Counted from the first letter of the stretch, positions 4,673 through 11,864 are shown. The stretch: 13,060 nucleotides of DNA from Bacteroidales bacterium UBA1219 (GCA_002309295.1 DBXF01000011.1:4505-17564), one strand, 5' to 3'. The notes: a model not told the origin generated them from the letters alone. Numbers and translations: made by a program.

Positions 4673-7057
4673 ATGGGTTTAAAAATAATACAAATTAAAA
4701 AGAATTATCCATGTATTGTAACAAAACAAGCTTGCCATGAATTTAACAAGGTCTGTGGAACAAAAATGAAGATGGTGGAGATTGATGAGCTGCTCAATAC
4801 TTCAAATAACAAGTGTTATCTAAGCGAACTTGGTAAAACTATTGGTATAAATGGAAATACAATTAATAGCTCAAACGCCGCATACATTTGCATCCAACCT
4901 GAAAACATTACAACTGTCAATGGAAACCAATTGTTTGCTTGGTTACACAGAAAAAGGGATAGTAAATGGGGCCGTTTGATGTTTGGAACAGAGAAAGATT
5001 TTAATACCTTTGTTGCCAAAATGAACCTCTGCGGCATTGGATGCTTGCAGTTTGAAACTGGGAATGAAAAAGATGCTTTTTGTGATAAACTATTTAAAAC
5101 TGTAAAAAAAGGAACATTTGAAACAATGAAAGAACTCAAAAATTATTTAGAAACCAAAATCGACTTGACAATGCGCGATTGCGATGGCAAAATTAACACA
5201 CATTTGAACGCAAATAACGGCTATGAAATATACCTAAAAGGGGAATTACAAGACGGCAACAAGCTATACAAACCTATGGTAAAGACCATGAAAAAAGTAA
5301 AACCCATAATTAAAATGGGGATAAAACTCGTATTGGCAGCGGTTATGCTGCTTGCTGGAAACGGAGTTTGGGCACAAATTGTTGAAAGGGATGTTAGATA
5401 CCAAATAACAAGTGATACTTTCCCTTATACAGCCGCCGTGGTTCAATACACTCATACAGTTTATTATTCGTACTTCTATTCTGGGTCAATTAATATAAAA
5501 GACACTATAGAATATAATGGAACAACCTATACTGTAACAGCAATTGATGACTATGCTTTTTATGGCTGTTCAAACTTGACAAATGTTTCAATCCCCAATA
5601 CAGTAAAAACAATAGGTAGTTACTCATTCAATGGAAGTGGAATAACAACCATTACTATACCCGACTCGGTTGTTTCAATTGGCACCTATGCCTTTTATAA
5701 TTCACAATTGACATCCGTTACTATAGGCAACTCTGTAAAAAATGTGGGCAGATTCGCTTTTAACAGTGGCCAATTGGCTCGGACTAATTACACTGGAACC
5801 ATTTCTCAATGGTGCAGTATTAACTTTAAGTCAAATTCGGCTAATCCTGTATTTAACAGTCAAAATCTATATATCAACAATCAACTTGTCACAGAATTGA
5901 CATTTCCCAATAACGTGGATACAATAAAAAAGGCAACGTTCATTAACGACACTTGTATTAAATCCATAGTATTTGGAGACTCCTTAAAACACATTGCAGA
6001 TTCGGCTTTTTGGGGATGCTCTTCGATTGACACACTTACATTCTTAAGACAAATGCCACCTACAACTGGCAGAGTTTGGAATAGAGGGGTTCCAGGAAAT
6101 GCAATTCACAGGATTCCTTGTGGAAGTTACCCGTGGTATCTAAACGCTTTTGGCACAGCTTTATTTTTTGAAAATCCTTTTTACTCATTTTCTGTAATAT
6201 CAGAAGACACTTTGAAAGGTAATGCTCAAGTTCTGTCATTAGCCACATGTACAAATCCACAATCTGTGATATATGCTGTGGCTAATAACGGCTACTCTTT
6301 CTCACACTGGAGCGATAACAACACCCAAAATCCACGCACATTAACAGTTACTCAGGACACGGCTCTTATTGCATATTTCACGCAGACAACGCCACAACAG
6401 TGGTACAACTTTGCCGTCATTCCAGAAGATACGACAAAAGGCACAGTACAAGTATTTGCACAACCCTCACAAGCAAGTCCCCAAGCCACTTTTATCGCTT
6501 TGCCCAAATCAGGGTACGACTTTTCTCATTGGAGCGATAACAATACACAAAACCCACGTTCCATAACCGTAACACAGGATACGATTATGGTAGCCTATTT
6601 TACACAGCAAACACAACAGTGGTACAACTTTATAGCAGTGTCTGAGGATAATACAAAAGGAACTGTGCAGATTGTAACGCAACCCACACAGGCAAGTCCG
6701 CAGGCTACAATAATAGCACTGCCCAACACTGGCTACACCTTTGCCCGCTGGAGCGATGGCAACACGCAAAATCCTCGTACACTTACAGTTACTCAAGATA
6801 CTGTGCTTATAGCATACTTTGCTTCCAACCAAAGCATTGCCGAGGCCGAAAACGACATCATTTCCATCCGCACAGCCAACGGCCACATTTTGTTGGAGGG
6901 CGTTGGCAACGAGCGTGTGTATGTGAGCGATGTGCTCGGTAGGGTGATATACAATGCCACAGTAAACGAAAAAGCCGAGATTGCGGTGAAAAACCAAGGA
7001 ATTTATTTCGTGAAAATCGGCAGCCGCCCGGCACAGAAAGTGGTGGTAGCACGATAA
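4673..7057 (+). CDS. Mosaic BspA-like surface protein with T9SS sorting domain
   Basis: From the ATG at 4673 the frame gives 794 residues. AGGG at 4661-4664 with 8 bp spacing supports this start. Residues 1-201 are an AT-rich, cysteine-containing segment of unknown family. A complete signal peptide follows (about 202-234): KTMKKVKPIIK, a hydrophobic core, then GVWA before Q. Then come BspA/LRR_5-type leucine-rich repeats (about 289-461, with recurring AFYGCSNLTNVSIPN-like units), three InlB-like repeats of about 73 residues (504-719, with HWSDNNTQNPR and TVTQDT), and a C-terminal T9SS type-A sorting domain (about 723-794, with VYVSDVLGRVIY, GIYFVKIG and KVVVAR). The predicted mature product is a secreted or surface-anchored adhesin-like protein. 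The alternative is that translation starts at 5276 or 5288, making an ordinary 589- to 593-residue preprotein with the upstream frame separate. The repeat and sorting assignments are firm; the role and start are not. Confidence 0.75.
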   Translation: MGLKIIQIKKNYPCIVTKQACHEFNKVCGTKMKMVEIDELLNTSNNKCYLSELGKTIGINGNTINSSNAAYICIQPENITTVNGNQLFAWLHRKRDSKWGRLMFGTEKDFNTFVAKMNLCGIGCLQFETGNEKDAFCDKLFKTVKKGTFETMKELKNYLETKIDLTMRDCDGKINTHLNANNGYEIYLKGELQDGNKLYKPMVKTMKKVKPIIKMGIKLVLAAVMLLAGNGVWAQIVERDVRYQITSDTFPYTAAVVQYTHTVYYSYFYSGSINIKDTIEYNGTTYTVTAIDDYAFYGCSNLTNVSIPNTVKTIGSYSFNGSGITTITIPDSVVSIGTYAFYNSQLTSVTIGNSVKNVGRFAFNSGQLARTNYTGTISQWCSINFKSNSANPVFNSQNLYINNQLVTELTFPNNVDTIKKATFINDTCIKSIVFGDSLKHIADSAFWGCSSIDTLTFLRQMPPTTGRVWNRGVPGNAIHRIPCGSYPWYLNAFGTALFFENPFYSFSVISEDTLKGNAQVLSLATCTNPQSVIYAVANNGYSFSHWSDNNTQNPRTLTVTQDTALIAYFTQTTPQQWYNFAVIPEDTTKGTVQVFAQPSQASPQATFIALPKSGYDFSHWSDNNTQNPRSITVTQDTIMVAYFTQQTQQWYNFIAVSEDNTKGTVQIVTQPTQASPQATIIALPNTGYTFARWSDGNTQNPRTLTVTQDTVLIAYFASNQSIAEAENDIISIRTANGHILLEGVGNERVYVSDVLGRVIYNATVNEKAEIAVKNQGIYFVKIGSRPAQKVVVAR
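4982..5012 (+). promoter_or_regulatory. Consensus Bacteroidota promoter inside the BspA frame
   Basis: TTTG at 4982-4985, a 19-bp spacer, then TACCTTTG at 5005-5012. This is an exact match to the -33 TTTG / -7 TAnnTTTG arrangement with the preferred spacing. It lies 264 bp before the ATG at 5276 that begins the signal peptide. It could therefore drive the secreted protein alone. A chance match within an AT-rich coding region is possible. Confidence 0.4.
5276..5374 (+). other. Internal signal peptide, alternative start region
   Basis: In-frame ATGs at 5276 and 5288 precede a basic segment and a long hydrophobic core ending in GNGVWA, with Q as the next residue. This is a typical Sec signal peptide with a signal peptidase I site after the A encoded at 5372-5374. 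Signal peptides of this form belong at a protein's N-terminus, so one of these ATGs is a serious candidate for the true start. No clear Shine-Dalgarno precedes either ATG, but Bacteroidota often lack one. Confidence 0.65.
6182..6829 (+). repeat. Three in-frame InlB-like protein repeats
   Basis: The units run about 6182-6403, 6404-6622 and 6623-6829 (219-222 bp each). Each encodes a start such as WYNFxVxxED followed by TKGTVQV, a glycine-aromatic turn (GYDFSHWSDNNTQNPR), TVTQDT and IAYF. Units 2 and 3 are most alike, and unit 1 has lost the QPTQASPQAT core. They resemble the divergent InlB B-repeats seen in many Bacteroidales surface proteins. Confidence 0.85.
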
Positions 7058-7075
7058 AAAGATTTATTCAAAAAC

Positions 7076-7109
7076 AAAACGGTCTGATGAAATGTCAGAC
7101 CGTTTTTTT
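7076..7109 (+). terminator. Intrinsic terminator of BspA-like gene
   Basis: AAAACGGTCTGA (7076-7087) pairs perfectly with TCAGACCGTTTT (7095-7106) around the 7-base loop TGAAATG, and the T-run continues to 7109. It begins 18 bp after the stop. The A-run on the 5' side means it could also stop transcripts from the opposite strand. Confidence 0.9.
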
Positions 7110-7229
7110 ATCAGCTTTTAGTGTTGTGCTATTTAAAAATAATTTATACAAGTTGCAGTAATACAATGTGTTGGTTTATGTTACACTGGCAGGGGGTTGG
7201 TTATTCTTCTGTTTCTTTTGTCTTGAAAC

Positions 7230-7325
7230 ATGAAGAAACATTCAGTGAATGTTTCGATAGCGTAGCGGAGAAAATGGTTCTCCGCCCTTGCGGGCTATCG
7301 AAACTGCCACAGGCAGTTTCTTCAT
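7230..7325. repeat. 96-bp nested palindromic element
   Basis: The outer arms ATGAAGAAAC (7230-7239) and GTTTCTTCAT (7316-7325) are perfectly complementary. Inside are an 11-bp stem GTTTCGATAGC (7251-7261) with GCTATCGAAAC (7294-7304) and a central hairpin GCGGAGAA (7265-7272) with TTCTCCGC (7278-7285). Two side hairpins use the same bases in another way: GAAACATTC (7235-7243) with GAATGTTTC (7247-7255), and GAAACTGCC (7300-7308) with GGCAGTTTC (7312-7320), each with a 3-base loop. It may be a REP/BIME- or MITE-like element or a structured RNA. I do not recognise the family. Confidence 0.75.
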
Positions 7326-7482
7326 CTCAATGCCTTTAGGCTGCCACACTTGGGTTTAGTCGCGGTCTTTCTAAACCTAACGATTTTCGCAGAAAATCGA
7401 TTGCGCGGTGGGCCGAACAGTTACCCGGGAAGCGTGGGCCGATGCGCGTTGGATAGGGATTAACTGTTCTTGAACTTTTTTC

Positions 7483-7512
7483 TTTCTTTTTTCTTTCAAG
7501 AGAAAAAAGAAA
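7483..7512. repeat. 12-bp A/T-rich perfect hairpin
   Basis: TTTCTTTTTTCT (7483-7494) and AGAAAAAAGAAA (7501-7512) are perfectly complementary around the loop TTCAAG. It is the last palindrome before the tadA stop. It has no GC-rich stem or following T-run typical of an intrinsic terminator, so its role in ending tadA transcription is unclear. Confidence 0.6.
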
Positions 7513-7573
7513 TACAAAGGGGAAACACAATCGTAAATCGAGACTGTTTTTTCCCGGACACCAATAATTAATC

Positions 7574-8014
7574 TTATTTTCTTTTCTTCTCGAAGAACTG
7601 TTTCAGCAGGGCTTCGGCTTCCAAGGCTCTTACGCCCGATACCATTTCGGTCTTTGGGTGGAGTATCTTTTCCGAAACGGAGGAGAAGCCACGCTTTGGG
7701 TCGGAGGCGCCGTAAACTATGCGTCCAATCTGCGCCCATGCAAGGGCTCCGGCGCACATCACGCAGGGCTCGAGGGTGACGTACAAAGTGCAGTCGGTGA
7801 GGTACTTGCCACCAATGGTCTGTGCCGCCGAGGTTATGGCAATCATCTCGGCGTGGGCCGTAACATCGTGCAGCAGCTCGGTGCTGTTGTGGCCGCGGGC
7901 TATTATCCTGCCGTTGCCTACTATCACCGCCCCGACGGGAATTTCGTCGTTGTCGTAGGCTTCGCGGGCTTCCTTCAGGGCCTCGCCCATGTAGTATTCG
8001 TCAATAGTATTCAT
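7574..8014 (-). CDS. tadA: tRNA-specific adenosine deaminase
   Basis: This 146-residue protein of the cytidine/deoxycytidylate deaminase fold converts A34 to inosine in the tRNA-Arg(ACG) anticodon. The zinc site is complete: HAE at residues 54-56 (His54 ligand, Glu56 proton shuttle) and PCVMC at 83-87 (Cys84 and Cys87 ligands). YDNDEIPVGAVIV and GHNSTELLHDVTAHAEM are typical of TadA. The length is normal for TadA. A related nucleoside or guanine deaminase is possible but less likely. The ATG at 8014 overlaps the end of the upstream gene by 14 bp, making this the last gene of the operon that begins with sufE. Confidence 0.92.
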   Translation of the reverse strand: MNTIDEYYMGEALKEAREAYDNDEIPVGAVIVGNGRIIARGHNSTELLHDVTAHAEMIAITSAAQTIGGKYLTDCTLYVTLEPCVMCAGALAWAQIGRIVYGASDPKRGFSSVSEKILHPKTEMVSGVRALEAEALLKQFFEKKRK

Positions 8015-8753
8015 GGATTGTCTCCGGACGTTCGAAATCCGATTTTTTGAAAGGTTTAAGTTGTATCTCGGAGGATATTATCGTGATAACGCCTTTGTAT
8101 TGGTAGCTTTCGAGGGTAGGGAAAAGGAAACCTCCTATGGGGGTGTATTCGTGTATGGCACGCCAGTCCACGTCGGGGGTCTGCACCACTGTGTTTTTGC
8201 GTATGGTGGGCAGCTTTACGGTGAGGAAGAGGTTGCCGCTGGTTTGTTCGAAAAGATATTCTCTGTCGCCCCTCAACGGGTCGGAAACGGCCACGCGATA
8301 TACTTTGTTCCCTTCCAAAGTGCTAACACCGTGATACTTGGCACTCGTAACCATGTTTTCCCAATTGAAAAGCGGTCCGCGTATGTCGTAGCCTGCCAGC
8401 ATCCTCAGGTAGTCGCTCTCCGAGGTCACGTCCCACGAATGGCGTGCGGTGTCGTACATAAGGAATTCGGTGTTGTCGCTGTAAAGACCGAAAAACACCT
8501 TGCCTTTGCGGGATAGTTTTACAAAAGAATATTCGGGAAAGGCAAACCGACGCTCCATCATTATTGTGTCGTTGCCATCGCTGAATGTTATAACCGACTT
8601 TATGTCAACGGTTTGCCAGTTTAGGCTGTCGTGTCCCAGATTGCTCAGGTAGCGGTTTATGACAATAGCCGCCGAATCGTTGGTGGATTGCGCCAAGGCT
8701 GTCCCCATAAGGGCCAACAAAAGGGTTGCGACAAGTATCCGGAGCTTTGTCAT
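8001..8753 (-). CDS. LolA-like periplasmic protein, function unknown
   Basis: The product is a 250-residue exported protein. The N-terminus is a clear signal peptide (TKLRILVATLLLALMGTALA before Q22), with no lipobox cysteine. The mature part has the strand-rich pattern of the LolA-like/outer-membrane lipoprotein-sorting superfamily, with features such as VDIKSVITFSDGNDTIMMER, SFVKLSRKGKVFFGLYSDN and a Trp/Tyr-rich late region (EYTPIGGFLFPT). The fold assignment is by pattern only and is tentative. It starts 10 bp after the peptidase gene and overlaps tadA by 14 bp. A role in handling lipoproteins or secreted proteins at the outer membrane is possible but not shown. Confidence 0.65.
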   Translation of the reverse strand: MTKLRILVATLLLALMGTALAQSTNDSAAIVINRYLSNLGHDSLNWQTVDIKSVITFSDGNDTIMMERRFAFPEYSFVKLSRKGKVFFGLYSDNTEFLMYDTARHSWDVTSESDYLRMLAGYDIRGPLFNWENMVTSAKYHGVSTLEGNKVYRVAVSDPLRGDREYLFEQTSGNLFLTVKLPTIRKNTVVQTPDVDWRAIHEYTPIGGFLFPTLESYQYKGVITIISSEIQLKPFKKSDFERPETIHEYY

Positions 8754-8763
8754 GGGTGTAGAG

Positions 8764-11097
8764 TTATTTTTTTACCACTATTTTTCGGAACGACTTTTTG
8801 CCGTTTTTGTCGGTTAGGCAGAGTACATAAATGCCGTCGCAGAAACCGTTTACGGGTATTTCCACTTTGTCCTGCCCGTTGTTTACAGATGTAAACACTT
8901 CGTTGCCGAGCATATTTATAAGAGAGATTTGTGAGATGTCGTCGCCTTCAACAAAAAGCGTCTGTTTGGCGGGATTTGGATACACTCGGAAAGAGTTGTT
9001 GTCGGCGATGTTGATAGCTTCGGACGATGAGACGTTTATTGTGGTGAAGTTGGTCTTGTAGTGCTGTGCCGAAACTGCCAGCTCGTAGGTCCCGGCAGGC
9101 AGTGGCGAAAAATGAAGAGCTACGCGACCGTTGACGTTGACGAATGCGGCGGCAACGAGGTTGTGGTTGCTGTCGGTTAGGGCTGCGTATGCGTAAGGCA
9201 CCGCACGCACGGAAAGCATCGTGGCATCTGTCCCGATGGTGGACGATACTGAAACTTCCATTGTCTGTGCGCGGTGCAGCCACGGCATCACAGAGGGGTC
9301 GCCCATCAGGTGATAGACCTCCCAGTAGTATATTTTTTTAGTCGACGATGAATTTTGCACTGCCATATTGCCGCTTTGCACTATGCCGCCTTGGGTTACG
9401 TACCAGTCTCGTTGCGACTCGTTATGCGTGTGATACAAACGGTCGAAAGCGCCCAGCTGATAGGCGTTATATGTCGGCACGGCACCGTTGCTCCCGATGT
9501 TGCGTATTCCAACGGCCCAGTAGTAGTCCTCGGTCCAGTAGGTTGAGTTGGATCCGCCGATGTAACCAATAGCTCCGCGGCAGTCTGGAAGACGGAGTAG
9601 AGCTTCGCCGAAACATTCGTCGTCGTTGTAGGTACATGAGCTGCAGCAGTTGCCTATCACGATGCCGATTTTTTTGTTGTTGTACAATTCCGGGAGTTGC
9701 TCTTTCCCGAATTTGGGGTTAGCCCATCCGCTGCTCGAGCCGTGAGCCGAATAGATGGCCAAGCATGTACCGCGCGAAAGGATGTTCGATATGATATGTG
9801 TCATTCCGGTGGCGTTGCCGCGGCTGTCGAGGGTGTAGTCGCTGTTGTCGTAATATCCTACGTAGCTGTATCCGTATGATGTGTCGATATATGTGTTGCG
9901 GAGGTATTTCATAGTGGGGTCGGCATGGGTGTAGCCGCGGTCGCCAGCCTCACCGTCGTCGATACCGGCAATGAGCAGAGCCCTTTCCAGATAAGTGGTG
10001 CTCGGCATGGTGTACTGCTCGTACATCAGTGTTTTCTCTATCTGTGCACGTAGTTGTTCTTCGGTCTTTGCCGAAAAACGTCCATAGTAGCAGTCGGGGA
10101 TGACGTCGCCGCTGGTCCACGAGGCGTAGTAGAGGTCGGTGGAATGGTTGTCGGCATTGCCTGTAAAGGCAGGAATCTGTTCCACATCGCCCACAAGAAG
10201 CAGAAATGTGGGGGCGGGATTTTCAGTTGTGGCGTTGGTGTATTGTCGTTTTACGTAATCCGATATGGATGAGGATGTTGTGCCGACACTTGCGGAACCC
10301 GTGTAGGCGATGTCGACCAGAAATCCCTTGCGGCGTTTCCAGTCGGCAAAGGTGTCGAGCATGCCGCGGAACGAGTTGTGCGCCACTATAAGATAACGTA
10401 TCGGCGTGGACGAAATCTCGTTTTTTTCGGCGTGGTTGGGCAGATTGTTGAGGGTGGTGGCATGACCGAACATTGCAGAGTGGTGAAGCCGTTTCATCTT
10501 GGCGGTACCTGCCACGTCGGCGTTGCGGAAAGTTATCTCCACTTCGGCGCGGGTGCATATCTTCAGCTCGCCGCTAACGGGATTGTAGTTGTATGGCGAG
10601 AAATAGAGTGTGGCAAGGTTTTTGTCGCGTGCCACGCCCACTTTCTCCAACTCAACCAGAACCGGCTGACAGAAAGCGTCGGTGGCGTAAACCTCGTTGT
10701 TTATCACCAGTTCGAAAGGTCCTTTCTCGGATTTGGACCGCGACGGCTGTCTCGGATAAACGGGGTGCGAAATACCGAGTCTTTCCGTGGCAAAGCTCTG
10801 CCATTCCTGACGGGTGATGCTTACGTTGAAACCGTCACAAAGGGGTATTTCAAGCATGGAAACCAATGCCGGAAGTTCGGGAGAGCCATCGTTGCCGTAG
10901 GGCAGAAAACCGTCGGCGTTTATCCTGCTGAACAGGCCTTTGTCGGTGCTTACGGTGGTGGCGCTTATCTCGCCTGCGGTGAGCGTAAGGGTTATCTTGT
11001 CGTAGCCGCTGTGTTTTACTTCGGCATATTTAACGCTTTGTGCAAAGCATTGAAATACAATTGCAAGGATGGTGAGAAATATGGCAGTTTTTTTCAT
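8764..11097 (-). CDS. Gingipain-like C25 cysteine peptidase with T9SS sorting domain
   Basis: This 777-residue secreted peptidase has a signal peptide (residues 1-19, FQCFA before Q20). A propeptide-like region follows (about 20-228). The C25 catalytic domain spans about 231-605: RYLIVAHNSF opens it, LLLVGDVEQIPA lies near 299-310, and catalytic His452 sits in YSAHGSSSGW. The nucleophile is probably Cys485 in IGNCCSS. The 33-residue His-to-Cys distance equals that of RgpB (His211, Cys244). An Ig-like beta domain (about 610-690) and a T9SS type-A sorting domain (about 703-777, with FRVYPNPAKQTLFVEG, LINMLGNEV, DGIYVL and KIVVKK) complete it. It should cross the outer membrane through the type IX system and be anchored or released there. 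Substrate preference cannot be read. It starts 12 bp after the Fe-S factor gene. Confidence 0.92.
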   Translation of the reverse strand: MKKTAIFLTILAIVFQCFAQSVKYAEVKHSGYDKITLTLTAGEISATTVSTDKGLFSRINADGFLPYGNDGSPELPALVSMLEIPLCDGFNVSITRQEWQSFATERLGISHPVYPRQPSRSKSEKGPFELVINNEVYATDAFCQPVLVELEKVGVARDKNLATLYFSPYNYNPVSGELKICTRAEVEITFRNADVAGTAKMKRLHHSAMFGHATTLNNLPNHAEKNEISSTPIRYLIVAHNSFRGMLDTFADWKRRKGFLVDIAYTGSASVGTTSSSISDYVKRQYTNATTENPAPTFLLLVGDVEQIPAFTGNADNHSTDLYYASWTSGDVIPDCYYGRFSAKTEEQLRAQIEKTLMYEQYTMPSTTYLERALLIAGIDDGEAGDRGYTHADPTMKYLRNTYIDTSYGYSYVGYYDNSDYTLDSRGNATGMTHIISNILSRGTCLAIYSAHGSSSGWANPKFGKEQLPELYNNKKIGIVIGNCCSSCTYNDDECFGEALLRLPDCRGAIGYIGGSNSTYWTEDYYWAVGIRNIGSNGAVPTYNAYQLGAFDRLYHTHNESQRDWYVTQGGIVQSGNMAVQNSSSTKKIYYWEVYHLMGDPSVMPWLHRAQTMEVSVSSTIGTDATMLSVRAVPYAYAALTDSNHNLVAAAFVNVNGRVALHFSPLPAGTYELAVSAQHYKTNFTTINVSSSEAINIADNNSFRVYPNPAKQTLFVEGDDISQISLINMLGNEVFTSVNNGQDKVEIPVNGFCDGIYVLCLTDKNGKKSFRKIVVKK

Positions 11098-11109
11098 TGT
11101 GAGTGTTTT

Positions 11110-11430
11110 TTAAAAGAAGAAATCGAGTTCCATTTTTGCTTCGTCGCTCATTTTGTCCATGCTCCACGGCGGGTCGAAGGTTATCTCCACTTCGGCGTCG
11201 GAAACGCCTTCTATGCTGAGGATTCTACTGCGTACCTCGATGGGCAACGAGTCGGCCACGGGACAGTTGGGGGCGGAGAGGGTCATTAGGATTTTGACCT
11301 TCATCTCGTCCGTAACCTCGATGTTGTAGATAAATCCGAGGTCGTAGATGTTGACGGGGATTTCGGGGTCGAACACGGATTTCAGCGCGTCGATAACCGC
11401 CGAATGTATGGTCTCTTTGGTGGGTGTCAT
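11110..11430 (-). CDS. MIP18/DUF59-family Fe-S assembly factor
   Basis: This 106-residue cytosolic protein belongs to the MIP18/DUF59 (SufT/PaaD-like) family, which helps mature iron-sulfur proteins. Landmarks are DPEIPVNIYDLGFIY at residues 21-35, the TLSAPNCPVAD loop with conserved Cys56, and FDPPWSMDKMSDEA at 85-98. I chose the ATG at 11430 because it precedes the conserved domain and overlaps the sufE stop as ATGA. A longer frame reaching back to 11694 is only the shadow of sufE. Pairing with sufE fits a SUF-type Fe-S function; sufBCDS are not in the window. Confidence 0.88.
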   Translation of the reverse strand: MTPTKETIHSAVIDALKSVFDPEIPVNIYDLGFIYNIEVTDEMKVKILMTLSAPNCPVADSLPIEVRSRILSIEGVSDAEVEITFDPPWSMDKMSDEAKMELDFFF

Positions 11431-11858
11431 TGCTGTTGTTGTGCTAAAGTTTGGAATGCGAGGGCGTAGATTTTCATCTGTTTCACCATTGCCGTAAGGC
11501 CGTTGGAGCGGGTGGGGGAGAGGTGTTCCTTCAGCCCGATTTTCTCGATGAACGAAAGGTCGGCGGCGAGGATGTCGGCGGGAGTCTGGTTGTCGAAAGT
11601 GCGTATCAGCAGCGACACTATGCCGCGGGTGATGACGGCATCGCTGTCGGCACGGAAACGGATGCGGCCGTCCTCGAACTTGGCGCTGAGCCATACTTTG
11701 CTCTGACAGCCTTTGATAAGGTTCTCGTTTACCTTGTCTTTCTCGTCGATTATGGGGCAGTCCTTGCCCAACTCTATGATGTAGTTGTATTTGTCCAGCC
11801 AGTCCTCGAAATTCGAAAATTCGGCAATAATTTGGTTTTCAATCTCTTGTATGGTCAT
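11427..11858 (-). CDS. sufE: SufE-family cysteine desulfurase partner
   Basis: This is a 143-residue cytosolic sulfur carrier. SufE takes persulfide sulfur from the desulfurase SufS and passes it to the SufBCD scaffold. The acceptor cysteine is Cys51 in the family motif KGCQSKVW. Other typical parts are FSNFEDWLDKYNYIIELG near the N-terminus, DSDAVITRGIVSLLIR, and the C-terminal LSPTRSNGL segment. The length is normal. It is the first gene of the five-gene minus-strand operon; the next gene begins on the overlapping ATGA. Upstream is a heptamer-repeat tract that includes a possible -7 box. Confidence 0.93.
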   Translation of the reverse strand: MTIQEIENQIIAEFSNFEDWLDKYNYIIELGKDCPIIDEKDKVNENLIKGCQSKVWLSAKFEDGRIRFRADSDAVITRGIVSLLIRTFDNQTPADILAADLSFIEKIGLKEHLSPTRSNGLTAMVKQMKIYALAFQTLAQQQQ

Positions 11859-11864
11859 TGTTTA

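Larger units (their letters stand above)
7110..7573. other. 464-bp convergent intergenic region rich in palindromes
   Basis: No credible gene is present. The first 100 bp (7110-7210) show nothing notable. From 7211 to 7512 perfect short-loop palindromes follow one another. Besides the 96-bp element listed separately, they are: GGTTTAG 7353-7359 with CTAAACC 7371-7377; CGATTTTC 7381-7388 with GAAAATCG 7392-7399; GAACAGTTA 7415-7423 with TAACTGTTC 7461-7469; and TTTCTTTTTTCT 7483-7494 with AGAAAAAAGAAA 7501-7512. A 9-bp direct repeat GTGGGCCGA sits at 7408-7416 and 7434-7442. The last 60 bp before the tadA stop show nothing. Confidence 0.7.

Noticed and set aside
7211..7512. tRNA or tRNA-like gene in the palindrome cluster
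   Set aside because: No T-loop GTTCGA-type motif and no acceptor/anticodon arrangement could be drawn from the stems.
10378..11289. Long plus-strand frames opposite the peptidase, pth, coaX and nucleotidyltransferase genes (also 1553-2437 and 2211-3242)
   Set aside because: They are antisense shadows of well-supported genes, rich in Val, Gly and His, with no motifs.
11431..11694. 88-codon N-terminal extension of the DUF59 protein
   Set aside because: It is out-of-frame sufE sequence, rich in Arg, His and Pro as expected of a shadow frame.
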